DNA of 64,000 bases from Desulfovibrio sp. A2 (GTDB lineage Bacteria > Desulfobacterota > Desulfovibrionia > Desulfovibrionales > Desulfovibrionaceae): the NCBI RefSeq assembly GCF_000226255.1, contig NZ_AGFG01000063.1, forward strand, positions 23,857-87,856. Direction: 5' to 3'. A program made the position numbers and the translations under genes. This document shows positions 24,814 through 33,843 of the stretch, piece after piece. The notes below the pieces were generated by a model. It was not told where the DNA came from. It was given only the letters and a program-made list of their open reading frames with translations, and did not search any database. Within the stretch, counting starts at the first letter, position 1, and each line of letters opens with the position of its first letter.

Positions 24814-25632
24814 TCAGCTTTGCGCGAACTTGCGGTACAGGTTGGTCGCGGCCATCCTGCTGGGGGCGAATCCCTTGGCGGGCTGGTCTTCTGTGCTGGG
24901 CGTGCTGGGCGTGCCGGGTGCGTCGGGTGCGCCGGGTGCGCTGGGCGCATTGGCCGGGGCGGCCTGGGAAATGTTCTGCGACGGGGCCACCTGCGGCGCG
25001 GCGGGCGTTCCCTGGGGGACGACCGGGCCTGCCTGCCGGGCCACCGGTTGGGCCGCATGCACGGGGGGCACCTGCGGGGCCTGCGCTTCGGGGCGCGCGG
25101 CGTCGTCCGCCGGGGCCTGCTGCCCATAGGCCTGGGCATGGGCGCGGCCGAATTGCGCGGGCCTGCCCAGCGGCGGCATCTGCGTCGGGGGCAGCGGCGC
25201 GCGCGAGGGCGCGGCGTTGGCGGGCGCGCGGTTGGCCGCCATGCTGGCCCCGATGGCCATGGCCTCTGGGGTGTTGACGATCTGGCCGTAGGCCCCGCGC
25301 AGGCCGGACAGGATCTTGATCACCTCGTCGATGAAGCTGACGTCCATCTTGAGGTTGGCGTTGAGCAGGCGGGTGGAGCAGTAGAAGTACAGCTTGTGCA
25401 GGTTCTGCGCCAGTTCGCCGCCCTTTTCCATGTTCAGGCTGGCGTCCAGTTCGTTGACGATGTCCAGGGCCTTGGAAATGAGAATGCCCTTGCCCGCGTA
25501 GTCGCGCTCGGCAATCTTGTCCTTGGCCTGAGTCAGGAACTTGATGGCCCCGTCATACAGCAGGAGCAACAGTTCGCCCTGGGTGGTCGTGGTGACCTGG
25601 GTCTGTAAATAGGCTTGGGCCGCCTTCTGCAT
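24814..25632 (-). CDS. fliS: Flagellar export chaperone FliS with long C-terminal extension
   Basis: 272 residues, about twice the usual 125-130. Residues 1-125 are a normal FliS (AYLQTQVTTTTQGELLLLLYDGAIKFL, then KALDIVNELDASLNMEKGGELAQNLHKLYFY, RLLNANLKMD). FliS binds the C-terminus of flagellin in the cytoplasm and keeps it unpolymerised before export. The remaining 145 residues are Pro/Ala/Gln-rich with repeated APQVAP, APGAPDAPG and STPST-like stretches and look disordered. It lies 140 bp downstream of fliD. The extension is the odd feature. Confidence 0.93.
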   Translation of the reverse strand: MQKAAQAYLQTQVTTTTQGELLLLLYDGAIKFLTQAKDKIAERDYAGKGILISKALDIVNELDASLNMEKGGELAQNLHKLYFYCSTRLLNANLKMDVSFIDEVIKILSGLRGAYGQIVNTPEAMAIGASMAANRAPANAAPSRAPLPPTQMPPLGRPAQFGRAHAQAYGQQAPADDAARPEAQAPQVPPVHAAQPVARQAGPVVPQGTPAAPQVAPSQNISQAAPANAPSAPGAPDAPGTPSTPSTEDQPAKGFAPSRMAATNLYRKFAQS

Positions 25633-25772
25633 TGCATTCTCCCGATGTATGCGCCCGCGTGGTGATGCGGTGAGTGTGTCTGCGGGTTGTGGCCGTTTCC
25701 CGCGTAGCGGCGGGGGATGTTGGTCTGGTGCGCGGCCGCGCGCCGGGGGGCGGGCGGCCCGGATCGTTCAGG

Positions 25773-27503
25773 CTACGAGGACGACGAGGACAGCGACTTG
25801 ATCTGGCTTTCCACCGACTTGTTGAGGGCGTCGTAGCGGGCCAGGGTGGCCTCCAGCCGCGAGAAGCGCAGCCGTTCTCGCTGTTCCCACTGGGTGACGC
25901 GGGTGACTTCCTTGTCGATCTTGTCCTGGATGTCGTCCATGATCTCCTGGTAGTTGTCTTCCAGGATCTTCAGCGCGCCTTCCTCGCCCAGCATGTCCTT
26001 GAGCTGGTCGCTGAGCCCGCTCAGCTTGCCTTCCTTGATGCGCATGCGGCTCGAGTAGCTGCCCGCCGCAAGGTTGTCGATCTGCAGGGCAAGGCCCCGG
26101 GCGTCGCCCTCCATGGCCGTGATCTGCTTGTTCACGTTGTCCACGTTGGCGCGCTGCCCGCCCACGTAGGCGTTGGTGATGTTGCCCGAGGCGTCCACGT
26201 CGTAGGTCACGTCGTAGACGCCCGCCTTGGTCACGCCCTTGACGTGCGAGTAGTAGCTGAAGTCGGAAGAGTCGGACACGGGCAGCCCGTCGGCGGCGAA
26301 CAGTTCGGCCACCGCCGTGGGGTTCGCCTTCAGCGCCTCGTCCAGCTTTTCCTCGTCCAGTTCCAGCAGGCCGGCGTTCAGGCTGTTGGTCTCGGCATTG
26401 GTCATGATGCCGATGTGCGCCAGCGACGAATAGAGGTCGCCGCGCAGCAGGTTGCCGTCCTTGTACTGGTATTCGAAGCCCGCCGCCTTGTCCGCCGTGG
26501 CCGTCTTGAGCTGCGAGGCCAGCAACTGCACGCCGTAGTTGCCGGTGAGGATGGAGCCCTTCTGCATGGAATACAGCGACGCCGCCTTGTCTGGGCTGTC
26601 CACGTCCTTGGAGCTGTTGACGGCGGTCAGGTCCTTGATCTTGGAGCGGATGGCGTTCATGCCGTCCACGAACGACTTGACGTTCTCCTTGATCTTCTCG
26701 ATGTCGGTGGCCACGGAAATCTGGGTGGTACCCGTGTCCTTGAGCGTGATGGTCATCCCCTCCACGGCGCCGGTCAGCGTGTTGGAGGTGGACTCCAGCC
26801 AGGTGGTGGCGGGCCACCCGTTGACGCGGTACTGGGCGTTCTGGTTGGCCTGTACGGTCCAGTTGGCGGGGGCGCTGGAAATGCCGGTGACGTTGGTGCC
26901 CGCGCCCACCGAGAGCGAGGCGGTGGCCCCCAGGTCCATGCCCCGGAACTGGAAGGTGTAGCCGGTGCCGTTCTGCACCAGCATGGCCTTTACCCCCGGG
27001 TTCTGGGGGTCGTTGTTGATGAGGTTCTTCAGGCCGTCCACGGTGGTGCCGCTGGGCACGTTGATGGTGCGCGTGGTGCCCTTGTAGGTGTAGACGAACT
27101 GCTGGTCGCTGCCGGAATCGTTGACCTTGGTGGTCTTGGCGGCGAAGGCGGTGTTGTAGGTCCAGATGGAACTGGTGGCCAGCCGGTTGACCTCTATCTT
27201 GTAGCTGCCCTCGAGCACGCTGGCGTCGGTGGTTGCGCTGGCCACGGTTTCGGACGAACTGGACGGCGTCTTTACCAGGAACTTGCTCATGGTGTTCATG
27301 GAATCGACGATGTCCTTGAACGCCGCGATTTCCGTGCGCAGTTCGCCAAAGGCGTCCTGGCGTTTCTGCCAGTCGGCCTGCCACAGGGTAAGGCGCTTCT
27401 GCGGGATCTCTTCGATGGACTTCAACTGATCGATGATCTTGGAGAAGTCCGTGCCGTTGCCGAGCCCGGAAAAGTATACGCCGCCGGATGCCAGTTCAAC
27501 CAT
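25773..27503 (-). CDS. fliD: Flagellar filament capping protein FliD
   Basis: 576 residues from the ATG at 27503 with AGAGGTG upstream. FliD caps the filament tip and helps flagellin fold in place. The N-terminal part (GVYFSGLGNGTDFSKIIDQLKSIEEIPQKR) and the C-terminal coiled coil (LSDQLKDMLGEEGALKILEDN to ALNKSVESQIKSLSSSSS) are typical FliD_N and FliD_C regions. The middle holds Thr/Asn-rich beta domains. fliS follows directly. Confidence 0.95.
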   Translation of the reverse strand: MVELASGGVYFSGLGNGTDFSKIIDQLKSIEEIPQKRLTLWQADWQKRQDAFGELRTEIAAFKDIVDSMNTMSKFLVKTPSSSSETVASATTDASVLEGSYKIEVNRLATSSIWTYNTAFAAKTTKVNDSGSDQQFVYTYKGTTRTINVPSGTTVDGLKNLINNDPQNPGVKAMLVQNGTGYTFQFRGMDLGATASLSVGAGTNVTGISSAPANWTVQANQNAQYRVNGWPATTWLESTSNTLTGAVEGMTITLKDTGTTQISVATDIEKIKENVKSFVDGMNAIRSKIKDLTAVNSSKDVDSPDKAASLYSMQKGSILTGNYGVQLLASQLKTATADKAAGFEYQYKDGNLLRGDLYSSLAHIGIMTNAETNSLNAGLLELDEEKLDEALKANPTAVAELFAADGLPVSDSSDFSYYSHVKGVTKAGVYDVTYDVDASGNITNAYVGGQRANVDNVNKQITAMEGDARGLALQIDNLAAGSYSSRMRIKEGKLSGLSDQLKDMLGEEGALKILEDNYQEIMDDIQDKIDKEVTRVTQWEQRERLRFSRLEATLARYDALNKSVESQIKSLSSSSS

Positions 27504-27729
27504 GATGCACCTCTTCGTCGGAAGAAATTTCCCGATGGGAGTTATCCCTCCGTGGGGCTGCAAGGCCGGTGCCAGCGCGTGGCCGCCTGCCCCCTCGTGA
27601 ACCTTATCGGCGGGTGAGCCGCTGGCTTTAGGGAAGCGGGCACGGGGTGAACCGCAGGGTGGAAAAGGGCTGAAGGGCGTGGTGCGGGGCGGAAGGATGG
27701 CTGGCGGGGCCTGCCCGGACGGGGCGGGG
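27504..27729. other. Spacer between tsaB and fliD
   Basis: 226 bp holding the fliD promoter region. No gene seen. I could not identify a sigma-28 or sigma-54 element with confidence. Confidence 0.4.
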
Positions 27730-28707
27730 CTACGCCGGGGCGAGCGGGGCGGAGGTCAGGCGGGCCAGTTCGCGCCGGGCCTGTTCCGGGTCCATGCCGC
27801 GCGCGGCGGCCATGGCGGGAAGGTTTTCCTCGGCGTCGCAGGGGCGCACGTACAACGGTTGCACGTCGTCGGCGCCGTAGGCGGCTGTGGCGGCCAGGGG
27901 CAGCAGCAGGGTCGGGGCCGGGTGGTCGAACCGGGCGGGAACAAAGCGCGCCTTCGGCAGCAGCGCGGCCAGGGCCGGGGCCAGGGCGGCCCGGTTGCGG
28001 GTGGCGCCGCTGCCCATCAGGAAGACCGCACCGGTACCGTTTTCTTCGGGCGGGGTCGCCGCCGTTCGGGCCACGGCGGCGCTTTCATCGAACCGGGCCG
28101 CCGCCATTCTGGCCACGGCGGCGTCATCATTGAACCGGGCCGCCACCATCCGGGTCACGGCGGCGTGCAGCGTGGCGGCCTCCACCGGTGTCAGGGGCTC
28201 GGGCAGGGGCGCGGGCCGGGGGGATGGCTGGGCGGCGTCGTTGGAGACGGCGGCAACATCCACGGTTTCGCCGGGCATGCGGAAGGCCTGCATGTGCACC
28301 AGGCCGCGTCGGGCGTGGGTAAGCACCCACAGCACCGCGCCGCGCGGCAGCAGCGGGCCGCAGGCCAGCAGTTGCGTATAGGAAAGCCCGGCCTGCCGCG
28401 CCCCCAGCGCACGGGCCATGCCCGCCGCCGTGGACAGCACCAGGCGCAGCCCGGTGAAGCTGCCGGGTCCCTGCACGCAGGCGATGCGCCGCACGTCGCG
28501 CAGGGACAGGCGCATCCGCGCGAAGGCGTCGGCCAGGGCCGGAGCCAGCAGTTCCGTGCCCTGCGAAGGCACGTGCCATTCCTGCGCGAAGACGGTTTCG
28601 CCCCCGCGCAGGGCGGCGGCCTGCACGCGGGACTCCGCGGCGTTCAGGGCCAGGGTGATGGCCCCGTCAGCGCGGTCCTCTGCGCACCCCGCCGTCACTG
28701 CGGTCAT
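27730..28707 (-). CDS. tsaB: tRNA threonylcarbamoyladenosine biosynthesis protein TsaB
   Basis: 325 residues, longer than the usual 220-240. TsaB is the actin-fold partner of TsaD that helps make t6A37 in ANN-decoding tRNAs. The N-terminal half has LALNAAESRVQAAALRGG and VQGPGSFTGLRLVLSTAAGMARALGA. The extra length includes a tandem near-repeat: AARFNDDAAVARMAAARFDESAAVART, encoded by about 45-bp DNA repeats near 28070-28160. Its ATG overlaps the rseP stop (ATGA), giving dxr-rseP-tsaB translational coupling. Confidence 0.85.
   Translation of the reverse strand: MTAVTAGCAEDRADGAITLALNAAESRVQAAALRGGETVFAQEWHVPSQGTELLAPALADAFARMRLSLRDVRRIACVQGPGSFTGLRLVLSTAAGMARALGARQAGLSYTQLLACGPLLPRGAVLWVLTHARRGLVHMQAFRMPGETVDVAAVSNDAAQPSPRPAPLPEPLTPVEAATLHAAVTRMVAARFNDDAAVARMAAARFDESAAVARTAATPPEENGTGAVFLMGSGATRNRAALAPALAALLPKARFVPARFDHPAPTLLLPLAATAAYGADDVQPLYVRPCDAEENLPAMAAARGMDPEQARRELARLTSAPLAPA
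28072..28163. repeat. Tandem 45-bp repeat inside tsaB
   Basis: Two consecutive units share CCACGGCGGCG, then TCATCNNTGAACCGGGCC-like sequence and CGCCNCCATNC. A third partial unit begins TCACGGCGGCG. The frame is kept, so the protein gains about 15 residues per unit. Confidence 0.75.
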
Positions 28708-29768
28708 TGCAGGTTCCGCACGATGTCGTTGTAGGTGGCCAGCAGCATCAGCGCCAGCAGGAAGGCCAGGCCGATGCGGGTGGTCACGTCGCGCACGCGG
28801 GCGTTGACCGGGCGGCGCATGACCATTTCCATGGCCAGGAAGATGATGTGCCCGCCGTCCAGCACAGGCACGGGCAGCAGGTTCAGCAGGCCCAGGTTGA
28901 TGCTGATCAGCGCCGTGAGCGCCAGCACGCTGTCCAGCCCCTGGCGCGACTGCTCGCTGACCATCTGGGCGATCATGATGGGGCCGCCCACGGAATCCAG
29001 CGGCACCACCCGCTCGAAGATCTTCTGCACGCTCTGGCCGGTGATGACGATCATCCGCCAGGTCTGGTCCAGCCCGGCCTTCAGGGCCGATGCCCCGTTC
29101 AGCGGCACGGACTCGGTGCGCCCCGAAGCCTGGATGCCGATGAGCCAGGTGCGTTCCTCGTCGCCGAAGATGGTCTTGCGGCTGCGCACCTCGGGCTTCA
29201 CGGGCACCGACAGGGCCGTGCCGTTTCGGTCGATGGACAGGGTCAGTTCGCGGCCCTCGCTGGCCACGATGGCCCCGGCCACCTCGTCCCACCACTGCAC
29301 GGGCTTGCCGTCTATGGACACGATGCGGTCGCCGGGGGCCACGCCCGCCACGGCGGCCGGGCTTTCGGCCTGCACCCGTCCCACTTCCGGAGCCATCTGG
29401 AACTGGCCGTAGGCCCAGAACAGGCCCCAGTAGATGAACCACGCCAGCAGCAGGTTGAACACCGGCCCGGCCGCGATGACCAGCAGCCGCTGCCACGCCG
29501 GGCGCAGGGTGAAGCTGTGCCGTTTCTCGAAGCCTTCGGGCAGTTCGGCGTCTTCGCTTTCGCCCACCAGCGACACGTAGCCGCCCAGCGGCACCAGCGA
29601 GAGGCGGTAGTCGGTCTGGCCGCCGCGCCAGCCGAACAGGCGCGGGCCGAAACCCAGCGAAAAGGTCTGCACGCCGATGCCGAACAGCCGGGCCACCAGA
29701 AAGTGCCCGAGTTCATGGAAGAATATCAGGCCGCCAAGGACCAAAAGGACCGAAAGGAAGCTGCTCAT
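28704..29768 (-). CDS. rseP: Site-2 protease RseP family zinc metalloprotease
   Basis: 354 residues. The zinc motif HELGH is at about residues 18-22 (LIFFHELGHFLVARLFGIG), the PDZ domain at about 125-205 (SPAAVAGVAPGDRIVSIDGKP), and the second metal motif LDGGH at about 304-308 (LLPVPVLDGGHIIF). Four membrane helices flank these. RseP cleaves anti-sigma factors and signal peptides within the inner membrane. It is the middle gene of dxr-rseP-tsaB, overlapping both neighbours by 4 bp. A dxr-rseP pairing is common in bacteria. Confidence 0.96.
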   Translation of the reverse strand: MSSFLSVLLVLGGLIFFHELGHFLVARLFGIGVQTFSLGFGPRLFGWRGGQTDYRLSLVPLGGYVSLVGESEDAELPEGFEKRHSFTLRPAWQRLLVIAAGPVFNLLLAWFIYWGLFWAYGQFQMAPEVGRVQAESPAAVAGVAPGDRIVSIDGKPVQWWDEVAGAIVASEGRELTLSIDRNGTALSVPVKPEVRSRKTIFGDEERTWLIGIQASGRTESVPLNGASALKAGLDQTWRMIVITGQSVQKIFERVVPLDSVGGPIMIAQMVSEQSRQGLDSVLALTALISINLGLLNLLPVPVLDGGHIIFLAMEMVMRRPVNARVRDVTTRIGLAFLLALMLLATYNDIVRNLQ

Positions 29769-31096
29769 GCGTTGCCCGTTCCTTGCGTGCCTGCCGCGCC
29801 TGCCCAGTGGGCCACGCGGCGGCGGGTTGCGGCGTCGAGCGCCTCTATGTGGTCGATGTCGTGCATCGGGATGGAATCGTCGGTGATGGTCGCGGGTGGC
29901 GGCGGGGTGGCTGCGCCCTTGCCCGCCGTGGCCTCATGGTCGCCCAGCGCCCGTTCGATGAGCGCGGGAATGTCCATGAACCCGATGCGGCCGTGCAGGA
30001 ACAGGTCCACCGCCGCCTCGTTGGCGGCGTTGAGCACCACGGGCAGGCCAGCGCCGCCGGGGGTGCGCGCCTCGCTCGCAAGCACACGCCGCGCCAGCGC
30101 AAGACACGGGAAAGAGGATAAGTCGGGAGCCTCGAAGGTCAAGCTGCCCGCCCGGACCAGGTCCAGCGGGGCCACCCCGGTGTCCACGCAGCGTGGCCAG
30201 GCCATGCAGTACGCGATGGCGATGCGCATGTCCGGCATGCCCAGGTGGGCGATTTGCGAGCCGTCCGCGTACTCCACCAGCGAATGCACGATGGACTGGG
30301 GGTGCACCACCACCTCGATGTCGTCGGGGGCCACGCCGTACAGGTGATAGGCCTCGATGACCTCCAGCCCCTTGTTCATCAGCGTGGCGGAATCGATGGT
30401 GATTTTCGCGCCCATGGACCAGTTGGGGTGGTTCAGGGCCTGTTCGCGGGTGACCGTGGACAGGAAGGCCCGGTCGCGCCCCCGGAACGGACCGCCCGAC
30501 GCGGTGAGGATGATCCGCCGCACGGCATCGGGCGTGCGCGCCCCGTCCTGCAAGGTGTCGTGCACGCGCAGGGCCTGGAACACGGCGTTGTGCTCGGAAT
30601 CCACGGGCAGCACCACCGCGCCCGTTTCGGCGCAAATCCGCCGGATGAGCGCGCCCGCCAGCACCAGCGATTCCTTGTTGGCGAGGCAGATCACCTTGCC
30701 CGCGCGCGCGGCGGCCACGGTGGCCCGCAGGCCCGCCGCGCCCACTTGGGCGGACAGCACCGTGGAGGCATCCGGCAGGGCGGCCAGCGCGGCGTATCCT
30801 TGCGGCCCCACGTGGATGTCCGGTGCGTACCCGGCGGGCAGCAGCCCGCGCAGTTGCGCCGCGCCTGCCTCGTCCAGCACGCCGAGGTGCTGCGGGCGGT
30901 GGCGCACGGCCTGTTCGGCCAGCAGGCGCACGTTACGCGCCCCGGCCAGCGCCGCCACCCGGAACAGGCCGGGGTGGGCCTCGATGACCTTCAGCGCGCT
31001 GGTGCCGATGGAGCCGGTGCTGCCCAGCAGGGCCACCGCGCGCGGCGTGGCGTCTTCCCATGCCCGGTCCGGCATGCGCGAAATGTAGCGGATCAT
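29765..31096 (-). CDS. dxr: 1-deoxy-D-xylulose 5-phosphate reductoisomerase
   Basis: 443 residues from the ATG at 31096, preceded by AAAGGA. Second step of the MEP isoprenoid pathway: NADPH-dependent conversion of DXP to MEP. NADPH motif LLGSTGSIGTSALKVIEAHP is near residue 22. Metal and substrate residues lie in PVDSEHNAVFQAL, TASGGPFRG and NHPNWSMGAKITIDSATLMNKGLEVIEAYHLY. An Ala/Thr/Pro tail near residue 385-405 is slightly longer than usual. The stop overlaps the rseP start. Confidence 0.96.
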   Translation of the reverse strand: MIRYISRMPDRAWEDATPRAVALLGSTGSIGTSALKVIEAHPGLFRVAALAGARNVRLLAEQAVRHRPQHLGVLDEAGAAQLRGLLPAGYAPDIHVGPQGYAALAALPDASTVLSAQVGAAGLRATVAAARAGKVICLANKESLVLAGALIRRICAETGAVVLPVDSEHNAVFQALRVHDTLQDGARTPDAVRRIILTASGGPFRGRDRAFLSTVTREQALNHPNWSMGAKITIDSATLMNKGLEVIEAYHLYGVAPDDIEVVVHPQSIVHSLVEYADGSQIAHLGMPDMRIAIAYCMAWPRCVDTGVAPLDLVRAGSLTFEAPDLSSFPCLALARRVLASEARTPGGAGLPVVLNAANEAAVDLFLHGRIGFMDIPALIERALGDHEATAGKGAATPPPPATITDDSIPMHDIDHIEALDAATRRRVAHWAGAAGTQGTGNA

Positions 31097-31193
31097 GCCC
31101 GTGTCCTTTCCCTTGCCCCGATTTCCGTGGTCACGCTGTCCCCCGTCCCCTCGTCCGCATGTCCCTATGTCCCCATGCCCCGCGTCGCTCTGG

Positions 31194-32696
31194 TTACGCT
31201 TGCGGCCCCTGCGCCGCAAGCTCGCGGCCGAAGGAGGTCATGAGATCGAACAGCAGGCGGATGTCGGTCTCGGACGTGCGATGGTTGGCCACGCACAGGC
31301 GCACCCCGGCCCGGCCGCGCACCATGGCCGGGGTCAGGAACCCTTCGCCGGACGCTTCCAGCCGTTCCAGCAGGTGCACCTGCAAGCGGTCCACCTGTTC
31401 CTCGGTCCAGCCATCCCCCTGCGGCACGTAGCGCGCGCAGGCGATGGACAGCTGCACCGGGGCCAGCACCCGCCATTCCGGCGATGCCGCGCACAGGTCG
31501 CGGAACTGGCGGGCCAGTTCCATGTTGCGCGTGACGATGCGCCGCAGCCGGTCGCGCCCGTAGGTGCGGAAGGCGAACCACACCTTCAGCGCGCGGTTGG
31601 CGCGGCTGAGGATGAACGTGGTGTTCTTGAGGTCGTGCGGATTCTCCTCGCCCAGGTACGAGGCGCGCGCCCGGAACGTGGCGATCTGTTGCGCCTTGCT
31701 GCGGAACAGGGTCACCCCGCATTCCAGCGGAATGAAGAACCATTTGTGCGGGTCCACGCAGATGGAGTCCGCCCGGTCGATGCCCGCCAGCAGCGCGCGG
31801 CCCTTGTCCGTCAGCATGGCCGCGCCGCCGTAGGCCGCATCCACGTGGAACCACAGCCCCTCGGACGCGCAGACATCGGCGATGTCCGGCAGCGGGTCCA
31901 CCGCGCCCGTGGTCACCGAGCCCGCCTGGGCCACCACGCAGAACGGGGCCAGGCCAGCCGCCTTGTCCGCCGCGATGGCCGCGCGCAGGGCCGCCACGTC
32001 CATGCGGTTGTCCGAGTCCGAGGGCACCCCGCGCACGTTGTCCGCGCCAAGGCCCAGCAGCACCGCCGAACGTTCGATGGACATGTGTCCCTGGTCCGAA
32101 ACATACAGCACCGGCGTGCGCCCGATGCCCGCGAGGCCCTTGGTGGCCGCCTCGGGAAAGTGCGCGTGGCGCGCCACGGTAAGCCCCATGAGGTTGGCCA
32201 TGGTGCCGCCGGACACGATGGTGCCGCCTGGGCCGTCCGCTTTGTCCGCTATGTCCGCTCCGTCCGGGCCATCGCCAGCTTCCGGCAGGCCGAACAGCCG
32301 GGCCAGCCAGCCGATGACCACGTGCTCCAGCACCGTGGCCGCCGGGCCGCCCTTGAACGACAGCGGCGCCTGGTTCAGCCCCGTGCACACGATGTCGCCC
32401 AGCGTGCCCGCCGGGGCCGGGCTGGTGGTTATCCACGCCAGGAAACGCGGGTGCCCGATGCGCGTGGCGTACGGCTCTATGCACCGTGCCACGTCGTCCA
32501 GCACCGCCTGCGCCCCCGCGCCGTGCTCGGGCCAGTCCGACGGTATCAGCGCCGCCAGTTCGTCGAACGTGGCCGGATGAACCACCGGCCCCTCGGCGCG
32601 CGGGCCAATGCGCTCCACCCGGTCCGCGATCATGGTCGCCGCCCGGTGCAGCAGGGCTTCGAAATCTTCCAGGTCAAGTGTCTCGTGTCGTTGCAT
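31194..32696 (-). CDS. Group II PLP-dependent decarboxylase (aromatic-L-amino-acid/glutamate type)
   Basis: 500 residues. The PLP lysine lies in VDPHKWFFIPLECGVTLF (about residue 312), with upstream WFHVDAAYGGAAMLTDKG and GGTMANLMGLTVARH, all group II decarboxylase motifs. The substrate (tyrosine, tryptophan, glutamate or similar) cannot be settled by eye. A short Asp/Gly insertion (DGPDGADIADKADGPGG, about 140-156) is in a surface loop. The gene has its own 97-bp gap to dxr, and its upstream region is filled with palindromic repeats (32738-33028). Confidence 0.88.
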   Translation of the reverse strand: MQRHETLDLEDFEALLHRAATMIADRVERIGPRAEGPVVHPATFDELAALIPSDWPEHGAGAQAVLDDVARCIEPYATRIGHPRFLAWITTSPAPAGTLGDIVCTGLNQAPLSFKGGPAATVLEHVVIGWLARLFGLPEAGDGPDGADIADKADGPGGTIVSGGTMANLMGLTVARHAHFPEAATKGLAGIGRTPVLYVSDQGHMSIERSAVLLGLGADNVRGVPSDSDNRMDVAALRAAIAADKAAGLAPFCVVAQAGSVTTGAVDPLPDIADVCASEGLWFHVDAAYGGAAMLTDKGRALLAGIDRADSICVDPHKWFFIPLECGVTLFRSKAQQIATFRARASYLGEENPHDLKNTTFILSRANRALKVWFAFRTYGRDRLRRIVTRNMELARQFRDLCAASPEWRVLAPVQLSIACARYVPQGDGWTEEQVDRLQVHLLERLEASGEGFLTPAMVRGRAGVRLCVANHRTSETDIRLLFDLMTSFGRELAAQGPQA

Positions 32697-32737
32697 GGGG
32701 TGTAAAGTATGCGAGTTGCGGCGTGTCTGGAGCTATT

Positions 32738-32841
32738 CCGGGGGAAGGGGGGAAACCACTTTTCGCGTTGCGGTCGCCATCCGTAAGGCTCGGAGACTCG
32801 CCTGACGGCTGCCGCAAAAGTGGTTTTCCCCCTTCCCCCGG
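32738..32841. repeat. Palindromic element, family II core (copy A)
   Basis: Arms 32738-32763 and 32816-32841 pair over 26 bp with one G-T. Between them lie TTGCGG / CCGCAA (32768-32773 / 32812-32817) and the core 32781-32808, in which CCGTAAGGC pairs with GCCTGACGG. The arms are unrelated in sequence to those of the next copy, while the core is conserved. The element lies upstream of the decarboxylase and downstream of cdsA. Confidence 0.85.
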
Positions 32842-32860
32842 ACCCCCATCCCCCTTTCCA

Positions 32861-32912
32861 CCAAACTTTTCAATGGGTATGGCGGCAACGGTTTTTCAAT
32901 TGAAAAGTTTGG
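32861..32912. repeat. Inverted repeat between two family II elements
   Basis: CCAAACTTTTCAAT pairs perfectly over 14 bp with ATTGAAAAGTTTGG. Flanking C-rich and G-rich tracts (32841-32860 and 32913-32935) can extend the stem. The loop has no family I or II core. Confidence 0.75.
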
Positions 32913-32931
32913 GAGGATGGAGAGGGGGTGC

Positions 32932-33028
32932 GGGGGAGAGGAAGGAACCTTTAGCTCTGCTGTCGTCATCCGTATGGCTCGAAGACTCGCCGACGGCTGT
33001 CGCTTCAAAAGGTTCCTTCCTCTCCCCC
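32932..33028. repeat. Palindromic element, family II core (copy B)
   Basis: Arms 32932-32952 and 33008-33028 are perfect 21-bp inverted repeats. The core at 32970-32996 has CCGTATGGC paired with GCCGACGG, with the shared TCATCCGTA and ACGGCTG flanks. It begins 8 nt past the cdsA stop and could end the cdsA transcript, although no T tract is present. Confidence 0.85.
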
Positions 33029-33036
33029 GACAAGCA

Positions 33037-33843
33037 TTAAAAGAACGGAAACACCGAATCCAGGGCGGCATAGGCGGGCACGACGAAGAGCAGGCTGTCG
33101 ATGCGGTCGAGCAGGCCGCCGTGGCCGGGCAGGAGTGCGCCGGAGTCCTTGACGCCAAGGGTGCGCTTGAGGGCGGATTCAAAGAAATCGCCGAGTTGCG
33201 AGGCCACGTTCAGCAGTGCGCCCAGCAGGGCAAAGGCCCACCACGGGGCGGTGCCGGCGGCCATGCCGACGCCGGTGCAGGCCGCCACGCACAGCGCGAG
33301 GCCGCCGAGGCTGCCAGCCCAGCTCTTCTTGGGGCTGACGCGCGGCCAGATGCGCGCCTTGCCGAACCAGGTGCCGATGAAATACGCGCCGGTGTCGGAA
33401 ATGACGGCGGCCAGCACGACCACCAGCTGTTCCCAACGGTTGAAGTGCAGGGCAGGCAGCAACAGCACGGGCACGTACAGGATGCCGCTGGCCAGCACCT
33501 GGCCTTCGGTGAAGCGGCAGTCGTCGTCGCCGCTGCCCCAGGTGAGCAGAAAGCCCACGGCCCCCACCAGAAAGGCGGCGGCCACGCAGCCCAGCACCAT
33601 CCAGGGGCGGTCCATGTGCCCGGCGGCCAGCACGGCCGCGCCAAGGGCCATGCCGCTGGCCTTCAGCGGCAGGCGGGCGTTGCCTGGCCAGAACATGGTG
33701 TAGAATTCCAGCAGGGCCAGGCTGGCCACGGCCACCACCATGATCAGCAGCACCCAGCCGCCGATGGCGAGGCCCACGGTAAGCAGGGCGGCCAGGGCCG
33801 TGCCGGTGACGACGCGTTGGAAATGCGGGGATGCCGGGGTCAC
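33037..33843 (-). CDS. cdsA: Phosphatidate cytidylyltransferase
   Basis: 268 residues with a GTG start at 33843 that overlaps the uppS stop (GTGA). CdsA makes CDP-diacylglycerol from phosphatidate and CTP in the inner membrane. About seven hydrophobic helices are visible. The C-terminal signature is complete: SALKRTLGVKDSGALLPGHG then GLLDRIDSLLF. It is slightly short at the N-terminus, as is common. uppS, frr and pyrH precede it in the same direction. Confidence 0.95.
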   Translation of the reverse strand: MTPASPHFQRVVTGTALAALLTVGLAIGGWVLLIMVVAVASLALLEFYTMFWPGNARLPLKASGMALGAAVLAAGHMDRPWMVLGCVAAAFLVGAVGFLLTWGSGDDDCRFTEGQVLASGILYVPVLLLPALHFNRWEQLVVVLAAVISDTGAYFIGTWFGKARIWPRVSPKKSWAGSLGGLALCVAACTGVGMAAGTAPWWAFALLGALLNVASQLGDFFESALKRTLGVKDSGALLPGHGGLLDRIDSLLFVVPAYAALDSVFPFF

